From NCBI GenBank assembly GCA_002707335.2, contig PAMN02000055.1, positions 1-24,339 on the forward strand: 24,339 nucleotides of DNA. The letters are read 5' to 3'. The position numbers and the translations under genes were made by a program. Under the pieces are notes generated by a model, which worked only from the letters and a program-made list of their open reading frames with translations, did no database searches and was not told the origin of the DNA. The stretch comes from Methanobacteriota archaeon (lineage in GTDB: Archaea > Thermoplasmatota > Poseidoniia > Poseidoniales > Poseidoniaceae). Shown one piece after another: positions 1-8,507 of this stretch (positions are counted from its first letter, which is position 1; each line of letters starts with the position of its first letter).

Positions 1-24
1 CTCGCCGACACACCTCTTCCGTTT

Positions 25-68
25 AACCGAAACGGTTGAGATAGTAATATTTTGAATCCGAATCGGTT
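25..68. repeat. Pair of CCGAAWCGGTT elements upstream of tRNA-Thr
   Basis: Two near-identical 11-bp elements, CCGAAACGGTT (27-37) and CCGAATCGGTT (58-68), lie 31 bp apart, close to three helical turns. Each contains an imperfect dyad, CCG-AAA-CGG or CCG-AAT-CGG; the first extends to AACCG-AAA-CGGTT. Seen directly. CGAAA-like bases next to a TATA box resemble archaeal BRE elements, so these may be promoter parts; a paired operator is the alternative. The second copy runs into the TATA-like TTATAT. Confidence 0.4.
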
Positions 69-73
69 ATATC
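67..73 (+). promoter_or_regulatory. TATA-like box of tRNA-Thr
   Basis: TTATAT is centred about 28 bases before the mature tRNA 5' end (98), the usual distance between an archaeal TATA box and the transcription start. It directly follows the second CCGAAWCGGTT element, where the BRE would sit. Assigned from spacing and composition only. Confidence 0.4.
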
Positions 74-97
74 GAAATGGTAGGTCGCCACAATTAC

Positions 98-169
98 GCC
101 ACCATGGCTTAGTGGTATAGCACCTCATTGGTAATGAGGAGGTCGCGAGTTCGATCCTCGCTGGTGGCT
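98..169 (+). tRNA. tRNA-Thr, anticodon GGT
   Basis: A full cloverleaf can be drawn. The acceptor stem pairs GCCACCA (98-104) with TGGTGGC (162-168). The D arm lies at 107-121 with the loop GG at 114-115. The anticodon stem pairs CCTCA (123-127) with TGAGG (135-139) around loop TTGGTAA, giving anticodon GGT at 130-132, which reads ACC/ACT threonine codons. The variable loop is 5 bases, and the T stem pairs GCGAG (145-149) with CTCGC (157-161) around TTCGATC. The discriminator base is T169. CCA is not encoded, since CTT follows, as in most archaeal tRNA genes. No intron is seen. The gene stands alone, with the giant surface-protein gene downstream on the same strand. Confidence 0.95.
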
Positions 170-175
170 CTTGAA

Positions 176-185
176 TTTGATATTT
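176..185 (+). promoter_or_regulatory. Possible TATA box of the giant surface-protein gene
   Basis: The AT-rich stretch TTTGATATTT lies in the 65-bp spacer between the tRNA and the giant gene. A start about 25 bases downstream would fall near 207-210, exactly where the 209-227 stem-loop begins. Weak call from composition and spacing. Confidence 0.3.
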
Positions 186-208
186 CAGGGCATAGTTCAT
201 AGGTTCTG

Positions 209-227
209 CCGTACCCGTAGGGTACGG
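209..227 (+). promoter_or_regulatory. Perfect 8-bp stem-loop before the giant-gene start
   Basis: CCGTACCC (209-216) and GGGTACGG (220-227) are exact reverse complements around a 3-base GTA loop. The stem ends 7 bases before the GTG at 235 and 16 before the ATG at 244. No T-run follows, so it does not look like an intrinsic terminator for the tRNA. It could be an mRNA 5' hairpin or a protein-binding dyad. A similar perfect 8-bp stem stands before the small gene at 6834. Confidence 0.5.
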
Positions 228-234
228 TGGTCTA

Positions 235-3200
235 GTGCCAACTATGTCGAAACCTATCGCAGCGATTTTTCTAACGATTCTAATGGCTACTAGTCTAGCA
301 TCCGCTGGAATTAGTAACTGGAACGGAAATTCAAGTCTCAGTGGCACGAATGATTCTGTTTCAGATTCATTTCAGGTGCCTGGCAATGCGACTGTAATTG
401 ATGCTTGGTTGCACGTTGATGAGAGCGGCTATCTTGCAGATGGCTCGGGTTTAACATGGAATCATGATTCATCAGCAACCAATTTCTCTGCGGGTATGAT
501 GTCAAATACCACTACTGACAAATTCACAGGAGCGATATCCCTGGCTCCAGATAGTGCCGTTTCTAATGTGAATACATTTTCCGCCGCTGTATTGCAATTT
601 TCGAGTGTTTGGTCAAATTCTGGTAACATTTGGTCGCCTGTCAACCCTTCAACATTGGGTGGAACAGTTTCTGGAGCAACCAGAACACTGTCTCACGGAT
701 CAGTTCCTGCGGCTGCATCATCGGGAGGTGTAGTTGCAGCAACTTTACCTGGTCAAGGTTTACCTGCTAATTCTTACGGAACTTTGACATCTTCTAGTTT
801 CAACCTACCAACTCCAATTAGTAATTTCAATCTAACATTTGACCACTGGCATCATTTTGATTCTTCTGACGGTGGGTGGATAGAATACAAATTAAACGGT
901 GGCAACTGGACCTATTTAGAGCCAAATAACGGTTATCCTCACACGATATCTGCAAATGCCAGTTTGCCTAATGGAGTAAACAACTCCAGTTTTGGAGTAT
1001 TTGGCGACGGTAACCATAGTGGTTGGGTAACATCAGTTTTCAATTTAGATAATCTAACCGGAATTCAAAACGCTACTAGTATGGAGATTCGCTCTGTAGT
1101 TTGGACTGATAGCAATAACACAGCTAGACCAGGATGGTTTATCGATGATATACAACTGACAAATGTCGGTAATTCTATTGGTTTCTGGCATCACGGCTGC
1201 TTTGTAAATACAGGAACATGCGGTTACAGCAATAATGCTGAAGGTGCATTGGAAATAGATGTCAACCTTTCTGGGACCACCACTGGAGCCAATATACAAA
1301 CAAAACTTGAATGGGATTTAGAAGGTTCAACTTTTGATAATTTTTGTATTGAAATGTCAAGTAACAATGGAACAACTTGGACCGATATTTCATCTAGCGG
1401 TTCTAATGGCTCCACAGCAACATCTTGCCGTTCAAGAACAGGGGCAATCCCAGGTTACGGATACACTCTGCCGAATGGAACGACTTTAGGCGACCAATCG
1501 GGTGGGTTTGTAACTCTGGATTTTGCTATTCCCAGTACCATGATTGGCTTGAATACTACTGTGCAATTGAGATATCTGGTTCAAACAGACACTTCAGTTA
1601 CTTCAGGCTCCCCAACGGATAATGTAGAAGGTTTAACCGTAGACTGGTTCAAAGTCGTTGATTCAAACGGAACTGCATTATCTACATACAATTTAGACAA
1701 TTCATCTGCCGCTACTCATTACGGTGTTAATGGGGCTGCAGACGACTGGTCATTTATTCTAATTGGTACAGGAGGCCTTTCGATCTTAGATGATTTCGAG
1801 AACTCTGCTGCCTTACCTCCTGGTTCTTGGACAGTACAGAATACTGCAGGTCAAACTGGTTGGGAATTTGGGGCACTTTGTTCCAACTTTACCGGAGGCC
1901 CGAATTCTTATCCATCAGCAAGCCTTGGATTTGCTACCAATCAGTGTGGAGATTATGATAGTAGTTCTGATAATTCATTAATCACACCTCAATACTACAT
2001 ACCTCTAGGTGCAAGTTCTAGTTTCATTTGGAAACACTGGATGTGTGCTGAGTCTGGTTATGATGGTGGGGCACTATATGTTTCAGTAAACAACGGAGCA
2101 TGGAATCAAGCATTTGTCAATTATGCAAATGGTACTAATTGGTATGATGGACAAATATCGTTCGGTGGAGCTACGGTTGATGTATGGGATGGCAGCCAAT
2201 TTGGCAGTATATTCTCATGTTCTAGTACATCGGTATCATGGATGAACATGTCGTATGATGTATCAAATTTATCAGGTAACAATGTATCTTTCAAATTCAC
2301 GATGATGAGTGATTCAATTATTTCAGATGCTGGTTGGTATGTCGATGATATTGGCCTTGAAGTTGATTGGTTCCTAACAGAAGGTAAGTGGTCAACACCT
2401 CTGATTACTCCTCACGATCTGGGTTATGGATTTGTGGACGCTGATATTTATGTTCCAAATGGCACATGGTATGGCGTCAACGTTTTGGATTCTTCAGGTC
2501 AAGTAATTGATGGGCATGAAAACATGTCGCTGCCATTATCCTTGGCGAGTATAGACAGGGACTTACACAATTCCGGCATATATGTTGAATTGTTATTAGG
2601 GACCGAAAATGAATACTACACCCCTATTGTCAAGGCATTATCTGTTGGTGCGACCAGATACCTTGGAGACTCAAATGGCTGGTCTATACCTTCGGGTGTA
2701 ACAAGATTGGCTAATGGTACGTGGGAAAACCCCTTGGGTACTACAATGATTCTTACAGGAACAACTGGATATTCATCAAGGCCAATTGACTCCGCAACTG
2801 CTCTAGGAGATTTCAGCCTAGCGACTATTAGTTTGGTGAAATCTGGGACTCAAACGGTCTCAGTAAGTACCTCAAACTCTACTTTAAACTTGAATGGTAT
2901 GAAGCATCACGTTAGTCCTAGAATTTCAATGGCGCCTAATTCTATGATAGAGAGTGTTGCAATTCAAGGACACTTTGTACAACCTGCACATGACGCAAGT
3001 ATCGATTTAGCTGACGATGGAAATATCGATTGGTCTTTCCCATCAGACCCTGCATACGGTTCATACGGTTGGCAGACTAGATTATACCAGCAAGGTCAAA
3101 GTGCTACGGAATTAATCAGATCGTATCACGCAACAGGTAACGACAGCTTTTCTGTATTATTGCCTGAAGGTGCTATTGTAACTAGTATAATGATGGGTAT

Positions 3201-6200
3201 ATCACCAATTTCACAAACTAGTCCGTTAGCAATAATGAGTGGATCAAATTCAATCTACCAATTTTCAAACAATGAATGGGAATCTACATCATTTATGGTG
3301 GCAAGCCCAACAATAAACTCACAAGCGAACCTCACAGATATCACAGGTCGAATCTGGGATATTTATGATTTTGATATTACAACCTCAACTAATACAGAAT
3401 ATCTGATTGGCTCGGTATCAATTGGATATGATTTATTGGAAAACGTTTCAGGTCTCGGGCAAGTGGTCAAGACTTATCACGAACTGAATTCAAACAATGG
3501 ACAAATTAGCATAGTTGACGTACCTCTTACATGGTCTGCTTCGGCTGGAGGGGTTGGAATTGATGGCGGAGTGTACCATGAAAATATGATAACAAATCAC
3601 CCATTTACTGCACCTCAAACTTGGTATCCGAATGGCGAAATTCAGTCATTTATTACTCAACATCACCATCTACACGGAAATGAAAACATTGCCGAAATTC
3701 ATCTTTCAGGAACTGATTCGAATGGTGAAATGATTGAAATTGTACTTTCAGATATTGCTAATGGGGGCACATTCACACAAAATCATGGATTGGGTATACT
3801 TGAACTCCATGAAAATTCTTCAGTAACCGAATCAAACGGTAGACTAATTGTGAGTTGGCTATTTGAAGTGGATTGGGATTGGGATGATGTCCAACAAGTA
3901 ACTTGGACTGCCCAAGCATTTGACGTTGAATTAGAAGGTCTTTCTCCTGCAAGCTCGGTGTCAGGTGGAACTGGAACTCAAGCCGTTGAAAATGATTTAA
4001 TTGTAGATTCCTGGGTGGTTACCGATTTATACGGGCATACACTTTCAGACATGTTCTCACCATCATACCCATTTTGGGCAAAGGGTGGAAGCCTAGTCTC
4101 GGTTTCTGGGACTGTGAAATTTGAAGATACTGCAAATATGCGTCCTTCAGTAAATGATTTCGTCGTTGCAGTAGAAATAAATGGCTCATCAATTGTTCTA
4201 AACTCAACTAATGATGGCGAATGGACTGGATTGGTCACCTTACCAACAGGTGTTGATATTACTAACATTACCCCGCATATCATACGGGTGGGACCATTAC
4301 AAGGTGCGAATGGTGCACAAGATGTTACATTGACAAATCCAGTCGAAATACAAATTGATAGTGATTCTCCTTGGGTTAGCAATCTACAAGTAAATACTGG
4401 ACAGAAATTGGTTGAAGCAGATGGTTTCACTTGGGATCCTTCATCTACATTATCACTACAAGTAACGATAAATGATGATCAGGCGCTTGGCGATGAACTA
4501 ATCATGCATTCATGGAGAGAAGTACTTGACGATACGAATGGGGATGGCATTGCAGATGCTTCTGAGTACCAAACTTCCACAAAGAGTTTGCCGGAAGGTG
4601 TATCTGGTGAAAGGACAATATTATTCAATGGAATCGATGTTTCCGGAATGGACATGAACGCAAAATATTCGGTTTACTTTACAGGATTTGATTATGCAGG
4701 TTTGCCGCTAATATACGGTGGAGATGCAGGAATTGAGAATGACATGGCGACTTTGATTATAGCAGTTAATGAACCAACAAACATACCCCAATCTAGTTTG
4801 AGCATAGATACATTTGAAGAGCAAATTTTAGTAGGATACACGCATACTTTATCTATGCAAATAAGTGACTTAAATGGAATCGAATCGATAGACATGATCA
4901 CTGTCAATCTATTAGGACAAGATGAAGCTACGAAAGGGGTTATGACTTGGGAGCCAAGGAATGGAATGATGTATTCTCCTCAAAATTCACAAGTCGAAAT
5001 ACATGATGTAAATATTTCAGAAACTAATGGAATATCCACAGTATATTGGAAATTCTCGCTGGACTGGAACTTTTATGCCCCATCTATGGGAGAATATGGT
5101 CTTCCATCAATTGTAGTGTTTGACGATGATGAACTTAATCCAGTAACAGTATTAACAAATATTGGTGAAATTCGTTGGCAACTTGATAACGATCTTGAAT
5201 TATCTGTGGAAAATATTGTAGATAACACTCCTCCAATTTCTGCAAATTCACCAAGTCACATTTATGTTCAACCTGGAGATGATTTAACTTTCAGTGGTTC
5301 TGTGCAATATTCCAAGTCTGGTGTCCAATTAACAAACATACCAAAAGATGGTCTGCAAGTATTAGTTGAGGCATTCTATGGTTCAGAATTAATCTCCGCT
5401 GAAGCAGAAGTCCAAGGAGATGGAAGATGGTCTACAGGTCTTATTTTGCCAAGTCGTTCATTGAGTGACGGAATTGTAACAGTTGGTTATTCAATAGAAG
5501 GAGTTGTATATCCTGGTGGTGACAATACAATGGAGCAAAGCATGATTACTGTAGATGATGTACGTCCAGTCGTACAGTTTTCTTCAGTACCACTTGTATT
5601 GAACAATGAAGAACTCGAGACTCTCCAATTCTCATTGCAGATTGTCGACGAGGGGGGTTTGCCTAGTGGTGATTTAGGTGTCAATTGGGCATTCCTAAGG
5701 AACGGCTTGAACATGCAAAATGAACAATTCTCTTCTACAATACCCTTCATATCAGAGAATTATGGGACTTATACATACGCAGGATCTGTAGATTTCTCTG
5801 AGGGAACGAATATCACATTCGAAGAAGGTGATGAATTAATTTGGTGGATAGATGTTATCGACCGAGCTGGAAATGAAGCAAAAGGTACAGGATTATCATA
5901 TATCGACTCAATGAATACAGATTTTACCGTCCTTTCTTTTGACGTGACTGTAACAAATATTGAGATTACTCTAGCAGATGGTTCAATACCAAAAGCTAAT
6001 CAAATTGTGGAAGGTGATGAACTAGGATTTACAGTTCAACTTAGGAATTTAGGATCAAAACCAGGAGTGGTTTATGTTACACTGTACGAAGATGTAGGCA
6101 CGGAGAGAACATGGCTGGCTTATGAGACTCAAGAACTTACTTTGATGCCAGGTCAAACACTGGCTACTCAGCCCTTATTGTTTGAAACATACAAAGACGG

Positions 6201-6723
6201 TACTCAAAATATTTACATAAATATCTCCGGAATGGATTTGTGGCTGAATAATTCACAACTACCTCATTGTTCAGGATTTGGGGATTTAGCAAGTTGCGAT
6301 TTAAGCGTAGAAACCGATATGCCTCGAGTCGTTAGCCAAGAATCTGTTCAATCTGGTATCGACGGTATGACAGCAACTATCTCTATTCTGGTTATTCTAT
6401 TGGTTGGCGCAGGATTTGCAATAACTGTATTGTTACGAAGGCAGAATGAAGATCAAGACAGTATTTTCTACGATGATGATGATGACGAAGATGAATGGAC
6501 AGCCAATGACTATGGTGACCAAAAGGTCACACCTGTTATTCCCCCAGCTGTTGAAGACCAGTCTACTGACATAGAAGAAAATAATAATCCAGATGTCATT
6601 GAAACTTCAAAGGATTCAATCTTACTGGATAGTGCTTCATCAGATTCGGTCGATAATGCAAATGAAGAAGCCTATGACGCTGAATCCAAAATAGATGAAG
6701 ATTCATCGGCAGAAGAAGAATGA
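235..6723 (+). CDS. Giant secreted, membrane-anchored multidomain surface protein
   Basis: 2162 residues. The signal peptide is hydrophobic and ends near A-S-A, about residue 24. Starts are GTG 235 or ATG 244, three codons later; both fit. Two MAM/jelly-roll-like modules end in GWFIDDI (about 300) and GWYVDDI (about 699); another beta-rich module lies at about 310-475. Residues about 1143-1505 and 1538-1900 are a duplicated supermodule. DTNGDGIADASE near 1433 resembles a calcium loop. A CARDB-like Ig domain (about 1910-2030) precedes one transmembrane helix (about 2046-2066), two arginines, and a 95-residue tail starting with an Asp/Glu run. Asn-X-Ser/Thr sequons are abundant in the exposed part. 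Inference: an N-glycosylated envelope protein for adhesion, recognition or structure, with the tail in the cytoplasm. No enzyme active site was recognised, and the exact role is unknown. Confidence 0.85.
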   Translation: MPTMSKPIAAIFLTILMATSLASAGISNWNGNSSLSGTNDSVSDSFQVPGNATVIDAWLHVDESGYLADGSGLTWNHDSSATNFSAGMMSNTTTDKFTGAISLAPDSAVSNVNTFSAAVLQFSSVWSNSGNIWSPVNPSTLGGTVSGATRTLSHGSVPAAASSGGVVAATLPGQGLPANSYGTLTSSSFNLPTPISNFNLTFDHWHHFDSSDGGWIEYKLNGGNWTYLEPNNGYPHTISANASLPNGVNNSSFGVFGDGNHSGWVTSVFNLDNLTGIQNATSMEIRSVVWTDSNNTARPGWFIDDIQLTNVGNSIGFWHHGCFVNTGTCGYSNNAEGALEIDVNLSGTTTGANIQTKLEWDLEGSTFDNFCIEMSSNNGTTWTDISSSGSNGSTATSCRSRTGAIPGYGYTLPNGTTLGDQSGGFVTLDFAIPSTMIGLNTTVQLRYLVQTDTSVTSGSPTDNVEGLTVDWFKVVDSNGTALSTYNLDNSSAATHYGVNGAADDWSFILIGTGGLSILDDFENSAALPPGSWTVQNTAGQTGWEFGALCSNFTGGPNSYPSASLGFATNQCGDYDSSSDNSLITPQYYIPLGASSSFIWKHWMCAESGYDGGALYVSVNNGAWNQAFVNYANGTNWYDGQISFGGATVDVWDGSQFGSIFSCSSTSVSWMNMSYDVSNLSGNNVSFKFTMMSDSIISDAGWYVDDIGLEVDWFLTEGKWSTPLITPHDLGYGFVDADIYVPNGTWYGVNVLDSSGQVIDGHENMSLPLSLASIDRDLHNSGIYVELLLGTENEYYTPIVKALSVGATRYLGDSNGWSIPSGVTRLANGTWENPLGTTMILTGTTGYSSRPIDSATALGDFSLATISLVKSGTQTVSVSTSNSTLNLNGMKHHVSPRISMAPNSMIESVAIQGHFVQPAHDASIDLADDGNIDWSFPSDPAYGSYGWQTRLYQQGQSATELIRSYHATGNDSFSVLLPEGAIVTSIMMGISPISQTSPLAIMSGSNSIYQFSNNEWESTSFMVASPTINSQANLTDITGRIWDIYDFDITTSTNTEYLIGSVSIGYDLLENVSGLGQVVKTYHELNSNNGQISIVDVPLTWSASAGGVGIDGGVYHENMITNHPFTAPQTWYPNGEIQSFITQHHHLHGNENIAEIHLSGTDSNGEMIEIVLSDIANGGTFTQNHGLGILELHENSSVTESNGRLIVSWLFEVDWDWDDVQQVTWTAQAFDVELEGLSPASSVSGGTGTQAVENDLIVDSWVVTDLYGHTLSDMFSPSYPFWAKGGSLVSVSGTVKFEDTANMRPSVNDFVVAVEINGSSIVLNSTNDGEWTGLVTLPTGVDITNITPHIIRVGPLQGANGAQDVTLTNPVEIQIDSDSPWVSNLQVNTGQKLVEADGFTWDPSSTLSLQVTINDDQALGDELIMHSWREVLDDTNGDGIADASEYQTSTKSLPEGVSGERTILFNGIDVSGMDMNAKYSVYFTGFDYAGLPLIYGGDAGIENDMATLIIAVNEPTNIPQSSLSIDTFEEQILVGYTHTLSMQISDLNGIESIDMITVNLLGQDEATKGVMTWEPRNGMMYSPQNSQVEIHDVNISETNGISTVYWKFSLDWNFYAPSMGEYGLPSIVVFDDDELNPVTVLTNIGEIRWQLDNDLELSVENIVDNTPPISANSPSHIYVQPGDDLTFSGSVQYSKSGVQLTNIPKDGLQVLVEAFYGSELISAEAEVQGDGRWSTGLILPSRSLSDGIVTVGYSIEGVVYPGGDNTMEQSMITVDDVRPVVQFSSVPLVLNNEELETLQFSLQIVDEGGLPSGDLGVNWAFLRNGLNMQNEQFSSTIPFISENYGTYTYAGSVDFSEGTNITFEEGDELIWWIDVIDRAGNEAKGTGLSYIDSMNTDFTVLSFDVTVTNIEITLADGSIPKANQIVEGDELGFTVQLRNLGSKPGVVYVTLYEDVGTERTWLAYETQELTLMPGQTLATQPLLFETYKDGTQNIYINISGMDLWLNNSQLPHCSGFGDLASCDLSVETDMPRVVSQESVQSGIDGMTATISILVILLVGAGFAITVLLRRQNEDQDSIFYDDDDDEDEWTANDYGDQKVTPVIPPAVEDQSTDIEENNNPDVIETSKDSILLDSASSDSVDNANEEAYDAESKIDEDSSAEEE

Positions 6724-6807
6724 TTGAGATAACAATTAGACTTACTAATCACAGATTTCTATGTTAAATTAACCGAAACCAATTAAAGCCTAGTTTCCGA
6801 ATTCGGG
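6724..6807 (+). promoter_or_regulatory. Likely promoter of the small coiled-coil gene
   Basis: The spacer after the giant gene carries AACCGAAACC (6771-6780), sharing AACCGAAAC with the element at 25-33. It is followed by AT-rich AATTAAAG (6781-6788), a weak TATA candidate placing a start near 6809. A 10-bp palindrome, CCGAATTCGG, lies at 6797-6806. No T-run that would terminate the giant transcript is seen. Confidence 0.35.
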
Positions 6808-6828
6808 CTAGAGAGCAACACTCTCTAG
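6808..6828 (+). promoter_or_regulatory. Perfect 8-bp stem-loop before the small coiled-coil gene
   Basis: CTAGAGAG (6808-6815) and CTCTCTAG (6821-6828) are exact reverse complements around a 5-base CAACA loop. The stem ends 5 bases before ATG 6834 and begins about where a transcript from the 6781-6788 box would start. The layout matches the 209-227 hairpin ahead of the giant gene. No T-tract follows. Confidence 0.5.
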
Positions 6829-6833
6829 ATGGG

Positions 6834-7019
6834 ATGCACATGGGACAATTGAGCGAGAGCAACAAAACTGAAATCAAAGTAAAAGAGTTACAACAGCAAG
6901 TAAATGACCTAAAAGACTTGGTCAACACATTATTATCTGTTATCTGTGAAGAGCCAGATGGTGTTGAATCAGGAGCTGCTCCTTCTTTTGGTCAAAACAA
7001 GATGAATTATTGCATGTAA
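6834..7019 (+). CDS. Small coiled-coil protein of unknown function
   Basis: 61 residues from ATG 6834; a second in-frame ATG at 6840 would give 59. The middle (about residues 14-38) has hydrophobic residues at heptad-like spacing, KVKELQQQVNDLKDLV, and reads as a short amphipathic helix or coiled coil. The rest is acidic and small-residue rich, ending N-Y-C-M. There is no signal peptide or membrane segment. Support for a real gene comes from the stem-loop and promoter-like bases directly upstream, the stop codon touching that of rtcB with no gap, and composition like a folded helix. I do not recognise a family. It may act as a small oligomeric partner or regulator, which is speculative. Confidence 0.6.
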   Translation: MHMGQLSESNKTEIKVKELQQQVNDLKDLVNTLLSVICEEPDGVESGAAPSFGQNKMNYCM

Positions 7020-8435
7020 TTAGCCTTTAATTACAGCCAAGGGGTTCATTCTTGCTATTGGTTTAGCTAATCCTGCTTTGGTTGTTAAATCAATAACCTC
7101 ATCAACATCTTTGTAGGCATTGGGTGCTTCTTCTGCAAGAATATTTGGTGTGTTAGCGTGAATTCTGATTCCTTTGGATTCCAATCGCTTTTTCAATTCC
7201 TGTCCATCTATGACTTTCTTGGCTTGAGATCTAGATAATAATCGGCCTGCTCCGTGGCATGATGAATTAAATGCTGTATTAGTTTCAACTCCCTCTAGTA
7301 ACCATGATGCTGTGCCCATGTCTCCAGGAACTAGTACTGGTTGACCTGGCCTCGCTCTAGTAGCCCCTTTTCTATGTACTGCACATTGACAATTTACCCC
7401 ATGTATTTCATGAGTTTCAATTTTAGCAATGTTATGACCCACATCGTAAATTAATTTTGACTCAACCTGGAATTCAGCGGCGAGAGTTTGACGCAATCTG
7501 TGAGTCAAAGCACTTCTGTTGGCATATGCAAAGTTAGCGGCAGCGTTCATAGCATCGAGATACGATTGACCTTCTTTGCTATGAATCGGAGCAGCTGCAA
7601 GTTGTCTGTCTTTTATTTCGAATCCCCAATCATCATTTTGCCATGTGCCTGACCTATTGCGATATTTACTTTCCAGACCTCTAACATGATCAGTGCAAAC
7701 TTGATGACCTAACCCTCTACTTCCTGAATGAATCATGCAAACGACCTGTCCCTCATACAGTCCGTGTGGGTTGTCATCATGCAATTCTCCTACTGTTTGT
7801 AATTCAAGAAAGTGATTTCCAGACCCTAATGTACCTAAGGCTTTGATTCCTCTCGCTCTTGCTCTATCTGATACTCCGTTCTCATTTTCCAGAACGCCAT
7901 TTGATTCTATGTTTTTAGTATCTTCATCATAAGCAAATCCCAGGTCTACCATTGCGTCAATTCCTCTTGATAGAATCTCATCAAGGTCTCTTTCGGTGAT
8001 GTCCAGACCACCCTTGCCACTTCCTCCGGAAGGAATTCTTCCGTTCAATCTCCTACCTAATCGGTCAATATCTGGAATGTCGTCTTTGCTACAATCAAGC
8101 GCAACAAGCCTCACTCCACAATTGATGTCAAAACCAACACCTCCAGGTGATATAGCACCTCCTTCGTCGCCCCAATTTACATCGGTGGCTAGAACTCCTC
8201 CAATTGGGAAACCATAACCGAAATGCCAATCAGCCATTGCCCAGGCCTCTCCGACAACTCCTGGCATGCTGGCAATATTCAGAAGTTGATTGATTGACCT
8301 GTCATCAGTACTTCTGGCCAGATGCTCAGGATTTGATACAATCTTAGCATCTACATTCATATCTCCATGACGTGAAATTTTCATCATCCCATCATTTTCT
8401 ATTGACAGGTGATTCCTCCAATTTTGTTCGGTCAC
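7020..8435 (-). CDS. rtcB: RtcB tRNA-splicing / RNA ligase
   Basis: 471 residues from GTG 8435, near the family's usual 470-480. RtcB joins 2',3'-cyclic phosphate (or 3'-phosphate) and 5'-hydroxyl RNA ends with GTP and manganese, and is the archaeal ligase that seals tRNA exons. Metal-binding candidates are present: Cys106 in FDINCGVR, His208 in GSGNHF, His236 in IHSGSRG and His334 in DVGHN. The guanylylated histidine is His394 in CHGAGR, and VHRKGATRA lies at 353-361. It is divergent from alaS and convergent with the small gene at 6834. A TATA-like box at 8453-8462 lies about 23 bases before the GTG, which suggests a leaderless transcript. Confidence 0.95.
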   Translation of the reverse strand: MTEQNWRNHLSIENDGMMKISRHGDMNVDAKIVSNPEHLARSTDDRSINQLLNIASMPGVVGEAWAMADWHFGYGFPIGGVLATDVNWGDEGGAISPGGVGFDINCGVRLVALDCSKDDIPDIDRLGRRLNGRIPSGGSGKGGLDITERDLDEILSRGIDAMVDLGFAYDEDTKNIESNGVLENENGVSDRARARGIKALGTLGSGNHFLELQTVGELHDDNPHGLYEGQVVCMIHSGSRGLGHQVCTDHVRGLESKYRNRSGTWQNDDWGFEIKDRQLAAAPIHSKEGQSYLDAMNAAANFAYANRSALTHRLRQTLAAEFQVESKLIYDVGHNIAKIETHEIHGVNCQCAVHRKGATRARPGQPVLVPGDMGTASWLLEGVETNTAFNSSCHGAGRLLSRSQAKKVIDGQELKKRLESKGIRIHANTPNILAEEAPNAYKDVDEVIDLTTKAGLAKPIARMNPLAVIKG

Positions 8436-8452
8436 ACGCTTGCTAGCAGGAT

Positions 8453-8462
8453 TTACTATAGA
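8453..8462 (-). promoter_or_regulatory. TATA-like box of rtcB
   Basis: Read on the minus strand this is CTATAGTAAA, centred about 23 bases before the rtcB GTG. No ribosome-binding sequence lies between, so transcription may begin at or next to the start codon. Spacing-based call. Confidence 0.4.
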
Positions 8463-8507
8463 TTTCTATGGGAAAGAGGGATGGTTTGAAGGCTTATTGG
8501 TGTCTCC

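Noticed and set aside
209..227. Intrinsic terminator for the tRNA gene
   Set aside because: The stem is perfect but no T-run follows, and it sits against the next start codon.
3978..4430. 150-codon open frame antisense to the giant gene
   Set aside because: Shadow of a long coding region; no ribosome-binding site and no protein-like pattern.
6472..6494. GAT-rich microsatellite-like run
   Set aside because: It simply encodes the Asp/Glu run of the tail with mixed GAT, GAC and GAA codons.
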